Positions 1-12,703 of a stretch of DNA of 64,000 bases are shown here, piece after piece (the first letter of the stretch is position 1; every line of letters begins with the position of its first letter). A model generated the notes under the pieces. It was not told the DNA's origin. It ran no database searches and worked only from the letters and a program-made list of their open reading frames with translations. The position numbers were made by a program, and so were the translations under genes. Source of the stretch: Pseudevernia furfuracea (lineage: Eukaryota; Ascomycota; Lecanoromycetes; Lecanorales; Parmeliaceae); assembly GCA_022315425.1 (NCBI GenBank), contig JAIUPT010000014.1, forward strand, positions 1-64,000, read 5' to 3'.

Positions 1-114
1 CCCTAACCCTAACCCTAACCCTAACCCTAACCCTAACCCTAACCCTAACCCTAACCCTAACCCTAACCCTAACCCTAACCCTAACCCTAACCCTAACCCT
101 AACCCTAACCCTAC
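1..114. repeat. Telomeric repeat array, left chromosome end
   Basis: Eighteen perfect CCCTAA units occupy 1-108, followed by a variant CCCTAC at 109-114. This is the C-strand of the common fungal/vertebrate TTAGGG telomere, in the orientation expected at the left end of a chromosome. Confidence 0.98.
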
Positions 115-1511
115 AATTCTCATCTCTTACTCTTATTTTTATTTTTATTCTTATCTCTTACTCTTATTCTTATTTACTTTTATATTTATATTTTAACTTT
201 TATTCTTCTTCTTATTTTAAATCTTATTTATTTTTATTTCTATATTTACTTTTCTATTCTCTCTTTTATATTTTCTCTTACTTTTATTCTTATATTAAAT
301 TTTACTTCTCTTTTTATTTATTAATACTTATATATTTTATTAACTCTAACTCTTTTACTTTTATTCTTCTTCTTATTCTTATTTTTACTCTTATTCTTAT
401 ATTTTTATTCTTATTCTTCTTTTTATTTAATAATACTTATATAATTTTTATTCTTATTCTTCTTTTTATTTAATAATACTTATATAATTCTAAACATATA
501 TACTTCTTATATACTTCTTATTTACTTCTTCTCTTATTTTTTATTTTATTTTATATATTTTAATAACTTTATAATATCTTAAATAAAATTTTAATTAATT
601 ATATAAATATAACTATTTATTTATACTTTAATTAATATCTTTATAATACATATTATATAATTCTATTTTTAATTCTTTTTCTTTTAACTAATTATTTAAA
701 TTATATTTTTAACTTTTAACTCTTATCTCTTTTATATTTTCTCTTATTCTTATAATAACTTTTATCTCTTTTATATTTTCTCTTATTCTTATAATAACTT
801 TTATTTCTCTTATTCTCTCTCTTACTTTTATTTTTATAATAACTTTTACTTCTTCTTTTATTTATTAACACTTATATATTTTAATTACTCTAATTCTTTT
901 ACTCTTATTTTTATTCTTCTTCTTCTTTTTACTTATATTCTTCTCTTTACTTAATAATACTTATATAATTTTAAATTTATATACTTCTTATTTACTTCTT
1001 CTTTTACTCTCTTATTTACTTTATATATTTTAATAACTTTATAATATCTTAAATAAAAACTTTATTAATCACATAAACACTAACACTTATTTACACTCTT
1101 AACATCTTTATATTATATATTATATAACTCTTTTTATACTTTATTAATTTATACTCTTTTTATACTTTATTAACTTATATAATTCTATTTTTTCTTTTTT
1201 AACTAACTACTTATTTAAACTTAATTAACTATTTAAACTTAATTAACTATTTAAACTTTTAATCTTTAAAATATATATAATTTTATTTTAATTTTAATTA
1301 CTCTTATTACTACTTACTACTTAATATATACTATTATATACTTAACTTTAAATATAACTCTTTTTATTAATAAACTTTTAAATTTATTAAAATATAATAT
1401 ATTTAATTTATAAACAACTTTTATCTTTTTTTATACTTAAACTAATATTATTATTATTATATATACTCTAAACTTTTAATTATTAATATTACTTTTTAAT
1501 TAATAATAAAA
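115..1511. repeat. G-free AT-rich subtelomeric tract
   Basis: Low-complexity sequence built from T, A and C, with recurring words such as TTATTCTT and TTTTACTT. I read every line from base 1 and the first G on the + strand is at 1512. C stays frequent, so this is a strand bias and not simple AT-richness. No coding content is credible here. The tract recurs at 3430-4728 with one G (3976). Confidence 0.9.
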
Positions 1512-1519
1512 GTAATTAA

Positions 1520-1680
1520 TACACACGTAGTTATAACTACATATAATTCAATTATATATAGTTAAAATATATTTCAAACTTATAAATATTTAAATAACTT
1601 TTTAATTAATAGTAATTAATTCTACACGTAGTTATAACTACTTATAATAAGTTTTAACTAGTTTTAACTTATTATAATTA
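1520..1680. repeat. AT-rich palindrome cluster
   Basis: Contains the perfect 14-bp palindrome GTAGTTATAACTAC twice. A larger inverted repeat follows, with arms TTATAATAAGTT and AACTTATTATAA around a CTAG centre. The block is conserved in copy 2 (about 4742-4900). It could extrude cruciforms or serve as a DNA-unwinding site; that is inference only. Confidence 0.6.
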
Positions 1681-1815
1681 ATTATAACTTATATTATTAT
1701 AATATTATTAATTAAAACGATAATTAAAACAACAAGATTAAGAGTATTTTTAATTAAAATAATAATTAAAATAATATTATAAATATCACGATTAACTAGA
1801 ATAGTAATACTAAGA

Positions 1816-2757
1816 TTAATTTATTATTGTTATTATTATTATTACTATTGTTATTATTATTATTATTATTACTATTCCTATTATTATTATTATTATTATT
1901 GTTATTATTGTTATTATTACTGTTACTATTACTGTTACTGTCACTCTCACTGCTAAGATTAATGCTGAGATTAGTGCTGAGATTAGTGCTGAGATTATTG
2001 CTGAGAATACTATCTGCTGAAAATATTGCTGAGAATACTGCCTGCTGAGATCACTGTTGAGAATACTGCCTGCTGAGATCACTGCTGAGAATATCGCTGA
2101 GAATACTACTGAGACCACCGCAGAGAATACCGCAGAGATTACCGCAGGGATTACCGCAGGGAATACCGCAGAGAATACTACCTACTGAGACCAGCGCTGA
2201 GAATACCGCTGAGACCAATACCGCTGAGAGTACCGCTGAGAATACTGCCTGCTGAGATCACCGCTGAGAATATCGCTGAGAATACTGCCTGCTGAGATCA
2301 CTGCTGAGAATATCGCTGAGAATACTGCCTGCTGAGATCACTGCTGAGAATACCGCTGAGATCAATACCGCTAAGATCAATACCGCTGAGACCAATGCTG
2401 AGACCAATGCTGAGATCAATGCTGAGACCAATGCTGAGACCACCGCTGAGAATACCGCTGAGAACACTGCCTGCTGAGACCAGCGCTGAGAATACCGCTG
2501 AGAACACTGCCTGCTGAGACCCGCGCTGAGAATACCGCTGAGAACACTGCCTGCTGAGACCACCGCTGAGAATACCGCTGAGACCAATACCGCTGAGAAT
2601 ACTGCTAAGAATATCACTGAGATCAATACCGCTGAGATCAATGCTGAGACCAATGCTGAGATCAATGCTGAGACCAATGCGGAGACCAATGCTGAGACCA
2701 ATGCTGAGACCAATGCCGAGATCAATGCTGAGATCAATACTGAGACCACTGCCATTA
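1816..2757. repeat. ATT/TTA microsatellite grading into GCTGAG minisatellite (copy 1)
   Basis: 1816-1950 is mostly TTA/ATT triplets. From about 1950 it becomes degenerate 9-12-bp units such as GCTGAGATCAAT, GCTGAGACCAAT and GCTGAGAATACC. Because the period is a multiple of three and stop codons are rare, several frames stay open on both strands and give low-complexity Ser/Ala/Leu/Ile products. I treat those ORFs as artefacts of the repeat. Confidence 0.85.
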
Positions 2758-2853
2758 AGTGTCGCATTGAGTGTCATATTGAGTGTCGCATTATTCTAAT
2801 CACTATTTTTGTCAGCGATGCTCTCAGCATCATTATTCTAATTAAGAATACTT

Positions 2854-3031
2854 CTCAGCGACGAAGACTGCATACAAATCTTTATGATGAACGTCGCTGA
2901 CGACCATTGCCCTGAGAGGCTTTGCACTGCAAAACCTGCCGCTAACGATCGATCCGAAAAACGTGGTTCCACCAATGAAAAATTTATCCGAATGGGTTTT
3001 GGCAGTGCAAAGCCCGAGAATACTAGAGTTA
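2854..3031. repeat. ~177-bp structured repeat element, copy U1
   Basis: Begins CTCAGCGACGAAGACTGCAT and ends GAATACTAGAGTTA. It has an 8-bp inverted repeat (CAGCGACG / CGTCGCTG) near the left end. Longer arms follow: GGCTTTGCACTGCAAAACC (2918-2936) pairs with 2995-3014, which has one extra G. It is more GC-rich than its surroundings. No protein is supported. Confidence 0.8.
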
Positions 3032-3252
3032 ATGTTCAATCGGCGGTCTCAAAGTAGGTGTTTGAATGCTTAGGTGTAAGAAGTTCTAAATAGAATTAGA
3101 CATATCAAGAAAATTCAGACTCAGCCTTATCGAGGGCTTGCCGCTTCGTCGCACGCTTTCCTCACCAAATAATCGTGTCGATCAAAAATATTCTAAAGTC
3201 TTTTCAGACTGCATAAAGAGGCGACGATGACTTCGATTATGTCTTGAAACAG

Positions 3253-3429
3253 CTCAGCGACGAAGACTGCATGCAAATCTTTATGGTGGACGTCGCTGGC
3301 GGTCATTGCCAAGGTAGGCTTTGCCTGGCAAAACCTGCCGCTAGCGGTCGATCCGGAAAACGTTGTTCCACCAATGAAAAATTTATCCGGATGGGTTTTG
3401 CCAGGCAAAGCCCGAGAATACTAGGGTTA
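3253..3429. repeat. ~177-bp structured repeat element, copy U2
   Basis: Same architecture as U1, with perfect 19-bp arms GGCTTTGCCTGGCAAAACC (3317-3335) and its exact complement at 3394-3412. It ends ATACTAGGGTTA, a telomere-like terminus inverted relative to the chromosome-end telomere. The centre of the arm differs from U1/U3 (CTG in place of ACT), and the partner arm changes to match. Confidence 0.8.
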
Positions 3430-5023
3430 AACTTTTATTCTTCTTCTTATTTTAAATCTTATTTATTTTTATTTCTATATTTACTTTTCTATTCTCTCTT
3501 TTATATTTTCTCTTACTTTTATTCTTATATTAAATTTTACTTCTCTTTTTATTTATTAATACTTATATATTTTATTAACTCTAACTCTTTTACTTTTATT
3601 CTTCTTCTTATTCTTATTTTTACTCTTATTCTTATATTTTTATTTTTATTCTTCTTTTTATCTAATAATACTTATATAATTTTAAACTTATATACTTCTT
3701 ATATACTTCTTATTTACTTCTTCTTTTATTTTTTATTTTATTTTATATATTTTAATAACTTTATAATATCTTAAATAAATTTTTAATTAATTATATAAAT
3801 TTAAATATTTATTTATACTTTAATTAATATCTTTATATTATATATTATATAATTCTATTTTTTATTTTTCTTTTAACTAATTATTTAAATTATATTTTAA
3901 ATCATATTATATTATATTATATTTTTAATTTTTAACTCTTTTCTCTTTTATACTTTTTCTTTTTCTCTTAACTAAGTATTTAAATTATATTTTTAACTTT
4001 TAATTCTTATCTCTTTTATATTTTCTCTTATTTTTATAATAACTTTTATTTCTCTTATTTTCTCTCTTATCTTTATTCTTATAATAACTTTTACTTCTTC
4101 TTTTATCTATTAACACTCACATATTTTAATAACTTTAATTCTTCTTCTCTTATTTTTATTCTTCTTCTTCTTTTTATTCTTCTTTTCTTATTTTTACTCT
4201 TATTCTTCTCTTTACTTAATAATACTTATTTAATTTTAAATATATATACTTCTTACTTACTTCTTCTTTTACTCTCTTATTTACTTTATATATTTTAATA
4301 ACTTTATAATATCTTAAATAAAAACTTTATTAATTACATAAACACTAACACTTATTTATACTCTTAACATCTTTATATTATATATTATATAACTCTTTTT
4401 ATACTTTATTAACTCATATAATTATATTTTTTCTTTTTTAACTAACTACTTATTTAAACTTAATTAACTATTTAAACTTTTAATCTTTAAAATATATATA
4501 ATTATATTTTAATTTTAATTACTCTTATTACTATTTACTACTTAATATATACTATTATATCTTTAACTTTAAATATAACTCTTTTTATTAATAAACTTTT
4601 AACTTTATTAAAATATAATATATTTAATTTATAAACAACTTTTATCTTCTTTTATACTTAAACTAATATTATTATTATTATATATACTCTAAACTTTTAA
4701 TTATTAATATTACTTTTTAATTAATAATGAAAGTAATTAATACACACGTAGTTATAACTGCATATAGTTTAATTACATATAGTTAAAATATATTTCAAAC
4801 TTATAAATATTTAAATAACTTTTTAATTAATAGTAATTAATACTACACGTAGTTATAACTACTTATAATAAGTTTTAACTAGTTTTAACTTATTATAATT
4901 AATTATAACTTATATTATAGTATTATTAATTAAAACGATAATTAAAATAATAAGATTAAGAGTATTTTTATTTAAAATAATAATTAAAATAATATTATAA
5001 ATATCACGATTAACTAGAATAGT

Positions 5024-5625
5024 AATTATTATTGTTATTATTGTTATTATTACTGTTACTATTACTGTTACTGTCACTCTCACTGCTAAGATTAATGCTA
5101 AGATTAGTGCTGAGATTAGTGCTGAGATTATTGCTGAGAATACTGCCTGCTGAGATCACTGCTGAGAATATCGCTGAGAATACTATCTGCTGAGATCACT
5201 GCTGAGACCAGCGCTGAGAATACCGCTGAGATCAATACCTGCTGAGATCAATGCTAAGATCAATGCTGAGATCAATGCTGAGACCAATGCTGAGACCACC
5301 GCTGAGAATACCGCTGAGAACACTGCCTGCTGAGATCAGCGCTGAGAATACCGCTGAGAACACTGCCTGCTGAGACCAGCGCTGAGAATACCGCTGAGAA
5401 CACTACCTGCTGAGACCAGCGCTGAGAATACCGCTGAGACCAATACCGCTGAGAATACTGCTAAGAATATCACTGAGATCAATATCGCTGAGATCAATGC
5501 TGAGATCAATGCTGAGATTAATGCGAAGATCAATGCTAAGATCAATGCTGAGATCAATACCGAGATCAATGCTGAGATCAATACTGAGATCAGTGCTGAG
5601 ACCACTGTCATTAAGTGTCGCATTG
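5024..5625. repeat. GCTGAG minisatellite (copy 2, shorter)
   Basis: Same unit family as 1816-2757, with fewer units and a much shorter triplet tract. It is followed by the same TTAAGTGTCGCATTGAGTGT spacer. The length difference shows array contraction or expansion since the duplication. Confidence 0.85.
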
Positions 5626-5721
5626 AGTGTCGCATTAAGTGTCATATTGAGTGTCGCATTATTCTAATCACTATTTTTGTCAGCGATGCTCTCAGCATCA
5701 TTATTCTAATTAAGAATACTT

Positions 5722-5898
5722 CTCAGCGACGAAGACTGCATATAGATCTTTATGATGAACGTCGCTGACGATCATTGCCCTGAGAGGCTTTGCACTGCAA
5801 AACCTGTCGCTAACGATCGATCCGAAAAACGTTGTTTCACCAATGAAAAATTTATTCGAATGGGTTTTGCAGTGCAAAGCCCGAGAATACTAGAGTTA
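5722..5898. repeat. ~177-bp structured repeat element, copy U3
   Basis: Duplicate of U1 in repeat copy 2. Its arms GGCTTTGCACTGCAAAACC (5786-5804) and 5863-5881 are perfectly complementary, without the extra G of U1. It ends ACTAGAGTTA. Confidence 0.8.
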
Positions 5899-6434
5899 GG
5901 ACTGGGTACGTACGTTCCGATCACCCCTATCAGATTTAGAGCCCTCGCCCCTGTCTCTGTCTTCACTTCGCGAGGAGTCAGGTTCTTTGACTCTGACTCT
6001 ACGCGCGGTCAGCAATACACCGACTCAAACGATCCCTTCGTGAGTTGAGCTGGGCGGCGGAACCCCAAGGAATTACATGCAGTTGATGTGGCTGAGATAC
6101 GCTGCGTATGCATGTGCTGCTGTTCGATTCTTGTTGTGTGTCTGCGAGCGATCTCTTTCGAGCGTGATGAGCGATGAAATGAGGGAGCGAGTCAATAGAT
6201 CTATATGTAGTTATGTGAGCAGAGCTGTTTCTTAGAAACAGCATAGAATAGAATCAGCATAGAATAAAATCAATGAAACGACCTTAGCTACACGCTCGAG
6301 TTTCATCTAAATTGACTGCTAGCTATATATAATTGAAAACGTCTATTCTTCTCTCGTCTATCATCAATCTTTAGCTATATTATTCTAAGAATTCAAGCTC
6401 ATAAGCACTCTTCACTCGTTCAGCCTGCATATAG
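5899..6434. other. 536-bp segment present only in subtelomeric copy 2
   Basis: Lies between the end of U3 and the sequence TGTTCAATCG that follows U1 directly in copy 1. It has normal GC content in its first half and a TATA-like AGCTATATATAATTGA further on. No clear target-site duplication or TG..CA ends were found, so it may be a deletion from copy 1 as easily as an insertion into copy 2. Short ORFs inside it look random. Confidence 0.6.
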
Positions 6435-6654
6435 TGTTCAATCGACGATCTCAAAGTAGATGTTTGAATGCTTAGATGTAAGAAGTTCTAAATAGAATTA
6501 GACATATCAAGAAAATTCAGACTCAGTCTTATCGAGGGCTTGACGCTTCGTCGCACGCTTTCCTCATCAAATAATCGTGTCGATCAAAAATATTTTAAAG
6601 TCTTTTCAGACTGCATAAAGAGACGACGATGACTTCGATTATGTCTTGAAACAG

Positions 6655-6831
6655 CTCAGCGACGAAGACTGCATGCAAATCTTTATGATGGACGTCGCTG
6701 GCGGTCATTGTCAAGGTAGGCTTTGCCTGGCAAAACCTGCCGCTAGCGGTCGATCCGGAAAACGTTGTTCCACCAATGAAAAATTTATCCGGATGGGTTT
6801 TGCCAGGCAAAGCCCGAGAATACTAGGGTTA
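6655..6831. repeat. ~177-bp structured repeat element, copy U4
   Basis: Duplicate of U2, with perfect 19-bp arms at 6719-6737 and 6796-6814, ending ATACTAGGGTTA. It marks the right end of the subtelomeric duplication; the Copia-containing block follows. Confidence 0.8.
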
Positions 6832-6951
6832 GAGTGAAGAGAAGTCTATCTGAGATAGCATCGAAAGTCTATCAAGGTGATAAAACCGTGTTATAAGTCT
6901 ATCGAGAATAACATACGACTCATATCAAACAATTATACGTATATAATCGCT

Positions 6952-9900
6952 ATGAAGAATTTCTACAAACTCAATAAGATTCTAATTCTCTCCTTCACCA
7001 ACTACGAAAAATAATTCGTTCTTATCAAGATCAAATTATAAGCAAAAGGCGAAATCTACATTATTAAGCAAATCAGATATTAGCATCTGTTACGAGCGTA
7101 CCCCGCATCCCGGCGTCCCTGCATCCCTTTGACACAGCCTTCCTTTGACACTTCCCTTTTAGGCTTAGCGTGTCTTGGCAGGTTCACTTCGCCATACATA
7201 TATGGCCTCCCTCCCAGTACATAGTTGTTCTGTATCTAGTTGTCTTATTCAATACACCTACATGACTTGACTCTGTACTGGTCCTGACAGCATCTACAAT
7301 TACATTCGAAAGACAGAGCTGAATTTGACAAGCTTGACGAACTAACCAAGGAAATTATTCTTCTTGAAACGAATCAAGTCGACTTGACACTTATTATTGA
7401 CAAGATCACTGCAAAAGATCAATGAAATGCACTACTTGTCAAATATAAGAACAGTCGAAAGTAGATAATAACTATCAAGTAGAAGAAGTTTGTCAACTAC
7501 GAAAAGAAGAAAGATCAGTCTATACAAGATGTATAAGCCGCACTACACAAAATTCACAACGATATCATTGCAATTAAGTCATCGTTAATCGAAGTCTATA
7601 ACATCGAAGAACTACTGTACAGACTCTACGATTATCTTTCAACTAAATATAGTATCATCGTTACAGTTCTAAAGTCGAATAAGAAAAAGAACGAGAATAA
7701 GACACTTCGAATCCTATAAGAGATGAAAGATACGTTGAGAGATCATCACGAAACAGACATATATACTCGTCGCCCACCAAACAGTCGTCAGCGATCAGCT
7801 CCGCAGTCAATCACGTCTAAGATCAATCGTTCTCCTTTATCACGTTCGACAAATCGATTCTCGAAGTTCTAACATAATCGAACGTCTCTTCGCAAGCTAC
7901 GTCGATGCTTTATATATAATAACGAGAATCACTTGTTTCAAGAATATAAGATCTTTAAGAAGATAAAGAAGATTATTCGAGTTTTAAAGAACAAGAAGAC
8001 TACAAAGAAGAAAGTCTCTTTCGTTAGAGACTTAAATTTTAAGAAAAAGAGACCTCAAAAGACCTATAAAGCGAAGTCGAATATCTCTAATACTTCGACT
8101 AATAAGAACGAGAAAATTGCTCACATTACTCAGAAAGTAACAAGTAAGCTTGAACCCTTTACGTGAATAACTGATACAGACGCGTCATCCCATATAACTA
8201 ACAAATTCAACCTCTTTAGTGACTCTCTCACTCGAATAAGAAGACGCACAATCAAGATTGAAGAAGAAGACTTATATACAGATTAGATAAGAACGATAGT
8301 CTTACGAAGTCGAAAAGAAAGATCTCTAGATATCAAGCGTGTCTACTATGTTTCTAATCTAGAAGCGAATTTACTATCATACAGAAGACTTTATATACTA
8401 GAACTCAAAGACCGATTTAATATTGACTTCATTTATCTTCATGTTAATGAAAAGAATATGCTCAAAGCAAATCACAAAGAGAGAGTATATGTGCTCACGT
8501 GAATATCAAGCAAGTTTCTCATTGAATCTTCTTTAAGTTCACTAAGACATTAAGTCTTTTCAACGATAGAACAGTCTGTTACAAGTATATCGAAGATAAT
8601 AGAATAGTCTGTTATTACTGTATCGAAGGTGAAAGATGTTGATAAGAATATAATCGATATTAAGAAGAGATCTTATTAAGCACAGATCGCGAAAGACTAC
8701 TTTCTTATGCACCGAAGATTTGCTCATCTGAACTCGAATATCATTGTTAAACTTCACGAAGTCATCACTTATTCTTCTATACGGCGATCTAAGCATAGAA
8801 TCTCTTGTTCGACGTGTGCTGTTGAAAAGATGAAGAAGAAGATCAATCGAATAGTAACGTCACGAAAGAAGAATATATTGAATCTGATCTCAATCGATGC
8901 ATGTGAATCACTCTCGAAAAGTCTTGTTGAGAACACTACATTTCTCGAAATAGTCGACAATTATTCTCGAAAGATATAAACAATATGCACGAAGAATAAA
9001 AAGTCTATTTTAGTAGAACTCGATATATGAAAGACTACTGTGAAGCTTCAAACAGAACGAAAATTGAAAGTCATCAGACTTGACAATGCATTAGAGTTAC
9101 TGTCTATCGTAAGGGACTGAGTAAAGAAGTACGATCTCATACTTCAAGACATCGAGTCATATACGTCACATCAAAATGGTGTCGCCGAGAGATCGATTCA
9201 AATCACAGAAAACTCGATTCGTGTAATGATGAAGAACTCAGACCTATCTCTAGAGTTTTGAGACGAAGCAGCTATGATCAATACATATCTGAGAAATCGA
9301 ATAGTCACAGAATCGCTGATTGATGAAAAATCTACAAGCTCAGAATAGATCTATATCGAGGTGTTATCTTTAATTGATCATGTTAGAGTATAAGACTGCA
9401 AATGCGTTTTCTACGTTAGTTCAGACTCACATTCATTAGATACACGAAGAGACAAACTCATGTCAAGAGAAAGAGAGACGATGTTGATGGGTTTCGACAC
9501 TGAAACAACAAAATAGTATCGCATCTATGCTTCTGATTTGAGAAGATGTATCAAGGCCTTCACAGTCACGTTCTTTGAAGACGTTAAGAGCAGCGAGATC
9601 GACTTGAAACTCAGAGTCGTTACATCGAACGAGTTGAAAACTCGTAGTTCTATGAGACGATCAAAGAAGACAGCCTCATCGAAATTAGTGATCAATTCAA
9701 TATCAGCTGTATCGACATTAGCTGCATCGACATCAGCTGCATCGACATCATTGACCAATTCGATATCAGTTCTGTCAGCACCAGTCGTCGACTCAACATC
9801 AGCCATTGACTCTCATATCGCTGTATCAGAAGTTCCCATAGAACTTTCTGTTCAAGCTTCGAAACCTCCATCAAAGTCTTCGTCAGAACCTCCCGTTCAA

Positions 9901-11733
9901 ACTTCAAAGCCTTCGTCTTATCTATCAAGTTCTTTAATATCGACATTAGTCTTTACTTTATCGCGTTTGAATATTAGTGCTGCGTTCATATCGTGATTGT
10001 TAGTCTTGAAGAGAAAAAGAGACAATGAGATAAACGAAGACGAGCGAATTTTAAAGCACGTCAAGGCCTTGTTAGTCATGAAGACTATCGAAGTTCAGGA
10101 CGATGTAATGAGTTTCATATTCATTTCGAAATCGTATAAAGAGGCTATCAATGATCTCGTGTATAGTCGATATTGACTCCATGCTGCAAAGGACGAGATT
10201 TCTCAATTAAAAGATAATAATATCTATATTGCCGAGATCCCACCAGAAGGGGTTAACATCGTCACATATAAGTGAGTATTTTCTGTCAAATACAATGAGA
10301 ATAATATAGTGCAGAGATTCAAGGCGAGACTGATAGCGAGAGGATTCTCACAAATATATGATATCGACTACGACGAGACATTTGCTTTCACTGTACGAAT
10401 AAACACTCTACGTGCTGTGCTTGCATTGATAGCTATCAAGGATTTAGAGACTGAACAAGTTGATGTCAACAATATCTTCACCGAGTCAACACTGAAGCAC
10501 CTCATATACATAAATGCATCTCTCGAAGTGATTGTCAATCAGAGAAAGTATCTGAAGTTGCTTCAGAGTCTATACGATCTCAAACAAGCAGTTCACGACT
10601 GATACTTTATCTACAATGCGAAGCTAATCAAACTTGAATTCGTGTTATCGAAATCGAACCTCTATATATATATTCACAAAGATAGATAACTAATCGTTCT
10701 CGTCTATGTAGATAACATTATTATCGTTTCGTTATTCAAAGATCAAGTGTAATAATTCAAGATTCAATTCGTTAAAGCGTTTAAGATCAAGGATTTGAGA
10801 GAGTTGAAGAAGATACTTGAAATTGAAATCGAAAGAGATCGAGCGAATAGAGTTATTCGATTGAGTCAAATCATATATATTAGAAAGATAATTCAAGGGC
10901 TGAATATGAAGGAGAACAAACATCGTGACAAGATCGACATCTCACTTAATAACTACGATAACATATCGTCAGCTGATTCAGACGAACAGAAAATCGACAG
11001 TATCGACTACTCTCGAGTCATTGAGAAGCTCATACATATGATAATATACACGCGATCTGATATTGCTTTCGCCCTCGAAAAGCTCAGTCAATTTATGAGC
11101 AATCTCGCTGTTCGTCATAGTCATGAGATAAAAACGTTACTGAGGTATTTGAGATCCAATGCGAACATGTCTATTGTTTATCGAGGAGGCGATAAGGACA
11201 CTATACGTCTTGTTGATTACTTCGATGCAGACTATGTTACTGACACAAGGGATCGAAAGTCGACGATAAGATAGGTCTTTATGCTTGATAGTGATTCAAT
11301 CTTATAAATAAGTAGAAAACAACGATTAGTCTCTATATCAACAACAGAAGCGAAATATATGATCTTTTCGAAGTGCTCAAGACAAGCTATTTGACTGACT
11401 GCCTTGTTTACGGAACTCGACTACTCTGAAATCATTGATCCCTATAACAAGATGAGTGTCAATGTTATAGACAATTCTGAAGCTATACTGGAACTCAAAG
11501 AGGATAACAATGATGCTATTGCTCTGGTCAAGAACCGTCAAGTCAGCGAGAGATCTAAGCACATTAACATCGTTTATTACTATATTCGAGACCTTCAGAA
11601 GCTTAAAAAGATCAATGTCAGCTATGTGCCTACGAACGACATAAAGGCCGACGATCTTACGAAACCACTGGCTAAGCAGAAGTTCCAGCGTTTTTTGAAA
11701 CTCATAGATATGAGAGAATTCACATCCTTCTAA
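6952..11733 (+). mobile_element. RIP-decayed Ty1/Copia retrotransposon, gag-pol remnant
   Basis: Read on the + strand across many stops, the order is that of Copia. It runs: gag start (6952, MKNFYKLNK); CCHC knuckle (7906-7947); protease DTDASSHIT (after 8166); GAG-pre-integrase (8707-8830); integrase with the HQNGVAERS motif (9171-9200); a linker; reverse transcriptase (10180-10800); and RNase H ending DDLTKPLAKQKF (to 11733). Decay is of G-to-A type. TGA replaces expected Trp at 8164, 9259 and 10600. Two knuckle Cys are Tyr (7915, 7945). The RT YVDD box reads YVDN (AAC at 10714). A solo LTR interrupts gag at 7088-7289. Its own LTRs were not located, so the limits given are those of the coding remnant. 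Confidence 0.88.
7088..7289 (+). mobile_element. Solo LTR (202 bp) nested in Copia gag
   Basis: Begins TGTTACGAGCG and ends GTCCTGACA (TG...CA), flanked on both sides by GCATC (7083-7087 and 7290-7294), a perfect 5-bp target-site duplication. Removing it plus one GCATC rejoins the gag sequence. The same LTR family recurs inverted at 13952-14135. It looks less RIP-mutated than its host, which suggests a later insertion. Confidence 0.85.
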
Positions 11734-12703
11734 TCAGCATGCGGTTCGGCTAAATCTCGATTTTGTCGTTTTTGAGCTACTTCTTCGACTTTCTATTTCT
11801 TTTACTGCTTTCGCTCAGCTGAGTTCTTACATAAACTCTTATCACAGTTCTCAGCTACATTTAGTTCTATGCTTACATTGTACAGTCGTTCTTCATATAT
11901 GCTACATTGAAAAGAGATGAAATCACGATTAGGTCTCTTCAACACCCACCTTTCTCGTTTTTATTATCTTCGTTCTTATCTTCTTTCTTCTTAACGATCA
12001 ACACTTTTAAGCAAGTCTCGCGTGTAAAGATCTGTCAATAAGTCGCAAGAAGATCTGTTTCTGACACTATTCAACGATCTATTATATCATGTTCAGGGAG
12101 TACAGTCATAGAGCTTCACTGTTATGATTCGGGAATAAGAGAAATTTTCTTCTTATATCTCAGAATCAGAGATTCTGCTCAAAATTTGAATCTTGCACGT
12201 GAGACTAGTCACGCGACTGAGAACTACGTCTACGTCAAATGAGTCTATATAACTATACAAGACGATTCGACTGATTGTGATGTCTAATCAGAGAAAGTGA
12301 TGATGATCTCAATTGAAATACATTACGTTGGATTTGCTTGGAGAATCAGAACATCACAACCACACGATCATTTCGCTTCGGCCCTTTCTTCGCTTCGTCT
12401 TTGACGTTATGCTAGACATCGACTGTGACGAATATATCGATATTATTGTTGTCTTGACTGTGGATAGAATCAGTCTGAGAGAGAGTGTTGAAAACCATGA
12501 CAGTCAGCCCTACTCGGACTAGTGACTTGGCACTAGTGTGACACCTACTCTCCTATAGATACTATCTATAGGTCTTCAGTCTAGTCAATACAGTCAATAG
12601 TACTCATATTATTCAACATAACTTTATTATTTATTAAAATTTATTAAAATTTATAAAATTTTAAAAAAGAGTAAAAAAAATCTAAAAAATCTATTGATTT
12701 AGA
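11734..12703. other. AT-rich sequence downstream of Copia, no gene
   Basis: Probable 3' untranslated or LTR debris of the Copia element, but no LTR partner was identified. A short ORF (12313-12522) has no recognisable motif. Small inverted repeats occur at about 12526-12580 (ACTAGTG/CACTAGT, CTATAGATACTATCTATAG). Confidence 0.5.

Larger units (their letters stand above)
195..3429. repeat. Subtelomeric direct repeat, copy 1
   Basis: Starts at AACTTTTATTC (195) and aligns colinearly with 3430-6831. In order it holds the G-poor tract, a palindromic AT-rich block (about 1520-1680), an ATT/TTA microsatellite, the GCTGAG minisatellite and two ~177-bp structured elements. The copies differ by point changes, by minisatellite length and by a 536-bp segment present only in copy 2 (5899-6434). 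Both copies end in ATACTAGGGTTA. Confidence 0.9.
3430..6831. repeat. Subtelomeric direct repeat, copy 2
   Basis: Tandem copy of 195-3429 that begins immediately after the terminal TAGGGTTA of copy 1. The same succession is seen: G-poor tract 3430-4728, palindromic block about 4740-4900, minisatellite about 5080-5625, then structured elements at 5722-5898 and 6655-6831. It carries the extra segment 5899-6434. Confidence 0.9.
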